From Pterobdella sp. o SKG-2022 (lineage: Eukaryota; Annelida; Clitellata; Hirudinida; Piscicolidae): a stretch of 64,000 nucleotides of DNA. A program made the translations under genes and the position numbers. The notes below the pieces were generated by a model. It was not told where the DNA came from. It did not search any database and worked only from the letters and a program-made list of their open reading frames with translations. The stretch's first letter is position 1. Each line of letters starts with the position of its first letter. Location of the stretch: the NCBI GenBank assembly GCA_964035795.1, contig OZ038327.1, positions 1,407,847 through 1,471,846 of the forward strand, in the 5' to 3' direction. Positions 57,679 to 64,000 of the stretch are shown here, one piece after another.

Positions 57679-60187
57679 CATCATTATTATTATAACAATA
57701 ATAATAAATAATAATAACAATAATAAACAGATGCTGACGCAAGAAGCGACTAAACTACGCCAGAAAATCAAATTGTATTTTTTTGATCTTTGGAACATGG
57801 TCGACCTAGTATCTTTGGGGATATTCTTCATTGGATTTGCCATAAGGTTTGATGGATGGAAGGATTGAAAAATTTGCAATTTTTCCATAAAATCTTCAAA
57901 TAATCGACTCATTCCTTTAAAATCTCTTTTCCTTCCACTCCTGTCCACCACTCACTTTCTCCACCACATTCCATCACCAACCCCTCATCTCATTTCTCAT
58001 CATTCATCCCATTCCTTACACCATTCCCTTCTTGACAGATTCAACTCAGACTTGATAGGCTACACTAGGGCCTTGTATGCCTTAGATGCGTCTATCTGTA
58101 TTGTGAGGATTGTTGACTTCTTCTCTGTGTCACCCCGCCTTGGGCCCTTCGTTCATATTATTGGCAAGATGGTAAGTTGAAGGAAAGGGAGGGGGTTAAG
58201 ATAATCGATTGAGGAGGGGGTTGAGATGGTGGGTTGGGGGAAGAGGAAGGTTAGGGTGTTAGGTTAAGAGGATGTTGTCTGAGGTTTAAGGTTGTGGATT
58301 GAGGAACTGGGTGATGATGGTGGTTTGAGGGGGTTTTAAAGATGTTCTAAACAAAAGAATGGTTAACGAAATATGATGAGTTTAGAGGTCTTTATTCGCT
58401 CAAAAAAGGGTTTTCAGTTCAAGAAATGGTTTCTATAGTTTACCATTCGCTATCCCCAACCCATAATACCTACCCACCACCATCCAGCTCAAAGAGTTTC
58501 TCTACCTCCTCGTCTTCATCCTCATCTCAATGATATCATTCGGCACTTTTCGGCAATCCGTCTGGTATCCAGACAACCAATGGGACTGGGGTCTGGTCAG
58601 AGAGATATTCCTGAAGCCTTATTTTATGTTGTATGGCGAGGTTTACCATGAGCATGTGTGGCGTGAGTTGGGGGTGATAGTGTCTGTTGGATTGGGGAGA
58701 ATGTGGTTTAGGGGTGGGGATGGGGAATTTTTGGTTAGGGGTTTTCAGGTGAAAGGCTTAAGAAAAGGGAGAGGAATGCTGGGGTGTTTTTGGGTTGATG
58801 GTGAGGGATTGGAAGGAGATGAACGTTTGGAGGTGTGTTATGGGGGATTGTAATCCAGGATCCATTTTATGCTTGATGGTTTTATAATAAAAATAATAAT
58901 AATTTAAAAAATGAGTTTATTATTATTATTTTTATTATTATTATTGTTATTATTTTTAGCTGAGTGCACAGAGACGGTGGAAGACCCTTTGGCCCAGGAT
59001 CAATTTAAATGTGTCGTAGGTATGTAATCATAGTAATAAAAATAATATGAATAATAGTAATAATAATACTAATAATAATAAAAATAATAATAGGTCGATG
59101 GCTGGTACCTGTAGCATTATCGTTGTTCTTAGTCGTCGGTATTATCGTCCTCTTGTCGCTCGTCATCGCTGTCTTCAAGTATTATTGTTATTATTATTAT
59201 TTTTATTATTATTATTTTTATTATTATTTTCATTATTATTATTTTTATTTTCAATTTTAATTATTTTTTTGTTTCCAATTGTGTATAAAAAAAGTTATTC
59301 ATTTGGTTGTTTTCATTAAGTCTATTAGTATTTTATTTTTTTATTATTTCGGAAATTTCTGTTTTTATAATAACAACAACAACAATAATAATAATAATAA
59401 TTATTATTATTATGATTATTTGACAGCTCCATCTTCATGAAGATATACATGCAGTCTAACATTGTTTGGAAGTTTCAGAGGTGTGTGAATAATAATAATT
59501 ATAATTATTATTATAATTAATAATAATAACAATAATAATAGTGATTATAACAATAATAATAATTATAATAACACCAAACAGATACATATTGGTAATTGAA
59601 TATGAAGCCAGACCTATCTTGCCTTCTCCTTTCATTCTTATAAGGTTATTATTATTATTGTTTTTGTTATTATTGTTATCATTATTATTGTTGTTAGTAT
59701 TGTTATTTATATTATTATTATTGTTTTAATTATTTCCCAGTCACGTGCTGCTCTTAGTCAAGTTCATAGTTCAGCGATCGATGAGTAAGCACAAACGATT
59801 TGACCATGGATTGAGTGGGTTCAATAATAAAAATAATAATAAATATAATAATAATAATAATGATAATAATTATAAAGATAATAATAAGAATAAATATAAT
59901 AATATTAATAATAATAGCATTAATAATAATAAAAATAATATCAGAGGTGTTTTTACACGAGGATGACCTTGAAAAACTGCACGACTTTGAAGAGGAATGC
60001 GTCGACATGTACTACAGGTGAAAACTTTCTGAAAATAGATTCGATAGATGGGTACTACAGGTGAAAATGTTGTTGCTATAAATAGACTCGATGAATAATT
60101 CATATAAAAATTCATTTTTTGCGGAAATTGATTTATTTCTCATTGGTGTATTCAACAAATCCACATACCTGCTTTTTCCTTCTTTCT

Positions 60188-60235
<48 letters not shown>

Positions 60236-63174
60236 GCATACACACACACTCACACAAACACACACACATGTATATATATATATATATATATACAACCACA
60301 CAGAGATAGAAAGCAACAATCAAGCACAACTAACGACTTTGCCATCAAACAAACCGCAGACAAGTCAGTGTTCTTGATTGTATTTCTTTATTATTATTTT
60401 TATTTTTTGTCATTATTATTTTTATTGTTATTTTTATTGTTTTCATTATTATTTTTATCATTATTTTTGTTATTTATATTATTTTTATTATTTTTTTTAC
60501 TCGTTTAACGTTTGTATTATTCATAATAATAATAAGAATAATAATAATTTTTTGCTTTTTTTAATGAATTTTTTTTTCGTTTTTTTCCCGTATGATAATT
60601 CTGCTGTCTGAAATCTCTTAGATTTATGTCCCTATGACCACCTCCATAATTATTTTTATAATCTACGAGCACTCAATCAATTTTGAATAGCAGTGTATTT
60701 TATATTTATTGTTATTTAATTATTATTACTAAAATTACGATGATGATGATTATCATTATTTTTATTATTATTATTAATATTATTGTTATTTTTATCATCA
60801 TTTGTTTCCGATGGTTTTTCACACCAACATCTATCCACCTACTCTCCGTTTTCTTTCCACTAATTTTCTCCATCTGCCAGCATGTTTTTCCACCAAATAT
60901 TTTTATTTTTTCACCGACCCAATCATTTTTTTCCATCATTAAAAATAAATTTTGGCTAAGTCTTTTCCACCACTCCATCTTTTCACCACCACTCAATCTT
61001 TCCACCATCACTCTCACCCACAACCTTTTCTTACCGCTTCAACTCACAAATTCTTCACCACTCTACTTTACCTCCCTACTCACCACTTCAAATTTCTTCA
61101 CCACCCTACCATTTTCCATCCAATCCACTCAAAACTGCTCTTTTGCCACTTCAAAACAACCCTTCCCAACCACTTCAACATAAACCGCTTCTTCACCACA
61201 CCACTTCTTCACCCACCTCCCACTCATTCTCCACCAATCTTTCTCTTGACCATCCCTCCACCCCATGACAGGCTCGAGAAGGCGTACAACAGGTTAGAAG
61301 ACATGCAACAACGAAGCAATATGATGAATCACTGTATGATGTTGATGGAGGTGTATCTTAACAGAATAGAAGAGATCAGCCAGGATAACTCAACCTCTCT
61401 ATGGTGGCTGTATCAGCAACAACAGAAGATTATCGATGTTTTGGGGGTGAAAAGTGGTGGTATAGAAAGGGTCGATAGGCAGGAAAAGGATGAAGATGGA
61501 GAAAATAAGTCGAATAATAACCCCCGTGATGGTAATGATGATGATGGCGGTAACGTTAATAATAATATGCTGGCTCTCCCTAAACAATATAGTGGGGTGT
61601 TAAAACCACCTTCCACCCCTTCAATCATCACCACCAAAGGACCCCCACCATTCATCCAATACCCATCTCTTCACCACCAACCAACATCTTACGCCAGGAC
61701 CCCATATTCTCGTCAGATCTCCCACCCATTATCCTCCAAACCCCTCAATATGTCAGCCCTTCCTCCCATAGTGACCCAGGTACAAGTTGACTATTTCAGT
61801 ATCACTGATGAGATCGACACTTCTTGCCTCTTGATTGAGGTCCAAAGTCCCTCGGATACCGCGCCACTTTATAATATTCCTTTTGTATCTGAGGGGGGCA
61901 AGAAAGAGAAGAAGAAGCGGAAGAAGAAGGGCGAGGTAAAAAAGGGAAGTAGGTTGCAGGAAGTTGAGGAGGACATGAACGAGCAATTGAAACCGGTTGT
62001 GAAGCACAGGTTGCGGCAAATGTCTTTGAGTGAAGGTACAGAATACGCCAACCTGGCCAAACACGGCCTTGAAACCATTGAACTTCCGGAAAATGACGAT
62101 GCTGCTTGTTTGAGTGACGACGGGGGCTCGAAAAATACTAAAAAGAGCAAGTTCAAGAAAAGTCAAGACAAGATGATCTTTAGTGGAGGAGTGAGGGTCA
62201 AAGAGGACTTGAACTCCGATCAAAATAAGAAAGGGAAAGGTCTTTTTTGTAAAACTTTGAAGAATTATAAAGATAATTTGGGCAGTTTGAAGGAGGGGTT
62301 AAACGAGGAAGAATTAAGCCCGGTCAAGGTGATGGCCTCAATAGCGGAAGTAGCCGCCATGCTTTGTGGGCCACACCCTCTTACTTCCACGTCTCACCCT
62401 TTTGCTCCCCACACCACCCAATCGGCAATCACCTCTACACCAATCACCGCAGCACAAAAAACAACGACCAAAAACTCGGCGTTTTGCATTTCCAAATCTC
62501 TTTTCTCCCACAACAAACCCCAAACTTCCACTACTGAATCCAAAAAACCGCCATTTTTTTCTCATAAAGTGCCAGCTTCTACCACAAAACCTTCAACCGA
62601 GACTTTCAGTCTCACCACATGCTCCACTTCCGTGCCACCGCTTAACACCAACACAGCTGTCACTACTGCTATCAAAAACACTTTTAATAACACCAATGTT
62701 ATCTCGTCACATAATATAGCAACAACTACTCCAACTACTACAAAACAAAATCCTATCAAAGCTCTCTTCTCGTTACATTCAAAATCAACAAACCTTTCTC
62801 TGCCATCATCACCATCGTCTTCATCTTCTGCATCTTCGTACTCTTCCTTCTCATCAAAACCTTTAACTACCGCCATTGTTACAACTACGTCGTCGTCTGC
62901 TGGTCGTGCTGCTATTACTACTTCAGCACCTTGTACAAATACTACTACTACTACTGCAGCTACTGCTACTACTATTGCTTTTACTGCTGCTACTACAGCT
63001 GTTACTACAAAACAACTTCAGTCAACAACTCCCACTGCCTTGCCATCAAAATCTTCTGTATCTTCGTCCCATCTACACACATCTCTCACTACTACTACTA
63101 ATAATAATAATAATAATTCTACTAATACAACTAATATTACTACTACAACTACATGCACTAGTATTAAGATGTGA
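45838..63174 (+). CDS. TRPM: TRPM-family cation channel (TRPM1/3/6/7 clade)
   Basis: Thirty-seven coding exons. The first (45838-45894) is inferred; then 46528-46601, 46711-46882, 48592-48717, 49224-49311, 49517-49641, 49975-50149, 50330-50507, 50801-50924, 51446-51515, 51682-51782, 51848-51895, 52236-52322, 52566-52625, 52809-52901, 53074-53160, 53315-53363, 53672-53790, 54368-54465, 54780-55008, 55723-55917, 56169-56390, 56697-56803, 56992-57067, 57378-57460, 57577-57625, 57731-57846, 58039-58171, 58488-58662, 58960-59019, 59094-59178, 59427-59480, 59582-59644, 59741-59814, 59945-60017, 60304-60363 and 61272-63174. They sum to 5688 nt in frame, 1895 aa. Landmarks are [47 protein letters not shown], the membrane core S1-S6, the pore [10 protein letters not shown], the TRP helix VWKFQR, HDFEEEC and a coiled coil ([11 protein letters not shown]). 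No alpha-kinase follows; the tail is Ser/Thr/Pro-rich. Confidence 0.94.
47357..47555 (-). repeat. Diverged dispersed element, copy B (TRPM intron)
   Basis: The minus strand shares blocks with 54085-54345 (+): GGCAAGGCAAACT, a GG-AA-GGCGG stretch and CTGCTG...CCCAG(T/C)TACTGGGA followed by TACAGCA. In this copy one frame stays open for 67 codons and includes [10 protein letters not shown]. Confidence 0.6.
47861..47944 (+). repeat. Short dispersed repeat, copy 3 (TRPM intron)
   Basis: Nearly identical to the copy at 31318: AAGTGAGTCGACCCTTAGGC, then CTAACTGGGGTTTCAGTTGC and GGGCGCTACTCTATGTGG. Confidence 0.9.
48115..48290. repeat. ACAC-rich minisatellite (ACACGTACACTATCCAT-type)
   Basis: Three or four irregular units of about 40 bp mixing (CA)n with ACGTACACTATCCATTT, followed by ACACACACACGTGT. 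Confidence 0.8.
52103..52232. repeat. (CAT)n microsatellite next to a TRPM acceptor
   Basis: About 43 CAT/CAC triplets run up to CACCCAG|GTAGAC at 52235, again standing in for the polypyrimidine tract. Confidence 0.95.
52902..53070. repeat. GTAG/GATA/GACA tetranucleotide intron
   Basis: The whole intron between two TRPM exons is degenerate tetranucleotide repeat. It starts GTAGGTAGGTAG at the donor, continues with (GATA)n, and ends (GACA)n-ACACACAG at the acceptor. Confidence 0.9.
54085..54345 (+). repeat. Diverged dispersed element, copy A (TRPM intron)
   Basis: Island of balanced composition inside an AT-rich intron, homologous to 47357-47555 in reverse orientation. Its reading frame is interrupted (TAG, frameshift), so it is a decayed copy of something once protein-coding or of a non-autonomous element. 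Confidence 0.6.
54565..54735. repeat. 36-bp minisatellite in a TRPM intron
   Basis: Between four and five tandem units made of CCAACCACCACACCCATCC and CAACCACCACATCCTAT, ending just before the C-rich 3' end of the intron (acceptor at 54779). Confidence 0.95.
60190..60293. repeat. Composite (CA)n-(CG)n-(CA)n-(TA)n alternating tract
   Basis: About 100 bp of uninterrupted or nearly uninterrupted purine-pyrimidine alternation, ending 11 bp before the TRPM acceptor at 60303. Confidence 0.95.
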
Positions 63175-64000
63175 ACGTAGCATAAGACCATTAGAAGACC
63201 TAAAGACATTTTCGTCATTATTGATATTTTTTGTTTATTATCATTGTTATTATTTATTTTTTTGATATTGTTTTGCTCATTGCATTATCATTTTTGAATT
63301 TCTTCTAATTCATTATAGTTATTATTTTTATTAATTTTCCATTTTTTTATTCTTTTATGATTATTATTTCACTTTTTGCAATGAATTTCTTTGCATTGTG
63401 GTAAAAACAGTAGTGTTTCGAGATATTTTTGACTTTGTGGCAATTTTTGCAATAATGAAGAAATCATAATAACCCAAAAATAATAAAATTTAATAATAAT
63501 ATAAACAATAATTGAATAAAAAATAATAGAATAATAAAAAATAAAAAGTAACAACAAAAACCGGTACTAATATTACTCGTCTATCAGCAATATCTATGGA
63601 CATGCTATTATTTTTTAAATTATTATTCTTTTTCTTATTATTATTACTAGTCTTTTTCTTATTATTATTATTGTTTTTATTTTTATGATTTCCATTATTG
63701 TTGTTACTATTGTTTTAATTTTGAAACCCGTTGTCTGGTTCAATTTTTTTCTTGCCATTTCATTGTTTTTTTCTGTAGTTTATACCTATTATTATTATTA
63801 TTTTTATTATTGTTAATATTACTATTGTTATTATTAATGCTATTGCTTATATAATTTATTGTCAACTTCATTATCATCGTCCACATAGAGTAACGCCCTA
63901 TGAAATCCCAGTTAGGAGTGGCCCAATGGTCCACTTACTTTCTTGTTTCTCTTCTAATTGTGTTTTTTCTTACTCTTTTGCGTCATAAAGTTATTTTTTT
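63175..64000. other. 3' flank of TRPM, no further gene
   Basis: T-rich and ATT-rich sequence with several AATAAA hexamers (for example near 63480-63515 on the plus strand). It includes the reverse copy of the short dispersed repeat at 63880-63941. Confidence 0.5.
63880..63941 (-). repeat. Short dispersed repeat, copy 4 (reverse)
   Basis: The minus strand reads AAGTGGACCATTGGGCCACT, CCTAACTGGGATTTCATAGG and GCGTTACTCTATGTGG. It lacks the TTGCGCAATTGATT segment of copies 2 and 3. Confidence 0.85.

Noticed and set aside
62338..62876. Minus-strand ORFs opposite the TRPM last exon
   Set aside because: Shadows of the Ser/Thr/Pro-rich coding exon; no splice sites, start context or family match.

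Overview
This is a eukaryotic nuclear window. It is AT-rich and full of microsatellites, with intron-dense protein genes, GT-AG introns, poly(A) signals and non-LTR retrotransposon remnants. The gene set (LGN/Pins-type GPSM, TRPM channel, ACOT7, DDX51, COX7C, CDC123) is that of an animal. The base composition and repeats suggest an invertebrate, but I cannot assign a phylum.

Layout. Bases 1-10260 are mostly simple repeats, with a few possible exon fragments near the left edge, a 5'-truncated LINE (4440-6165) and a large CAT/CAC array (8640-9350). A four-exon gene for a small secreted, probably GPI-anchored glycoprotein lies at 10600-12422 (+). Huge tetranucleotide arrays follow (13975-14395, 14549-14908). 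At 15900-21153 (-) is a GPSM/LGN/Pins homologue of 13 exons and 844 aa. It shares a divergent upstream region with COX7C (21729-22240, +). DDX51, a nucleolar DEAD-box helicase of 14 exons and 688 aa, lies at 22969-27743 (-). Next come a membrane protein with a possible lectin-like ectodomain (about 28929-30283, +), ACOT7 (31910-34899, -; 10 exons, 358 aa) and a single-exon CDC123 (35323-36678, +). An unrecognised gene of about 20 exons follows (37019-45694, -). A TRPM channel (45838-63174, +; 37 coding exons, 1895 aa) faces it head-to-head, with only 143 bp between the two start codons.

I assembled the gene models by hand from splice sites, reading-frame continuity across introns and remembered family alignments. 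GPSM, DDX51, ACOT7, TRPM and the GPI-type protein each close exactly in frame. The unrecognised gene is approximate.

The genes are ordinary housekeeping or cell-biology genes with no sign of an operon or shared pathway. The most unusual signals are architectural. Many introns begin with a G-rich stretch and end with a C-rich CCACC/CAACCC stretch in the sense of transcription, sometimes with exactly complementary decamers at the two ends. A 25-nt microexon completes a GoLoco motif. A LINE sits 6 bp from a GC-AG splice donor with a visible target-site duplication. A (GTAA)n array amounts to about 90 tandem consensus 5' splice sites. A short dispersed repeat occurs five times.
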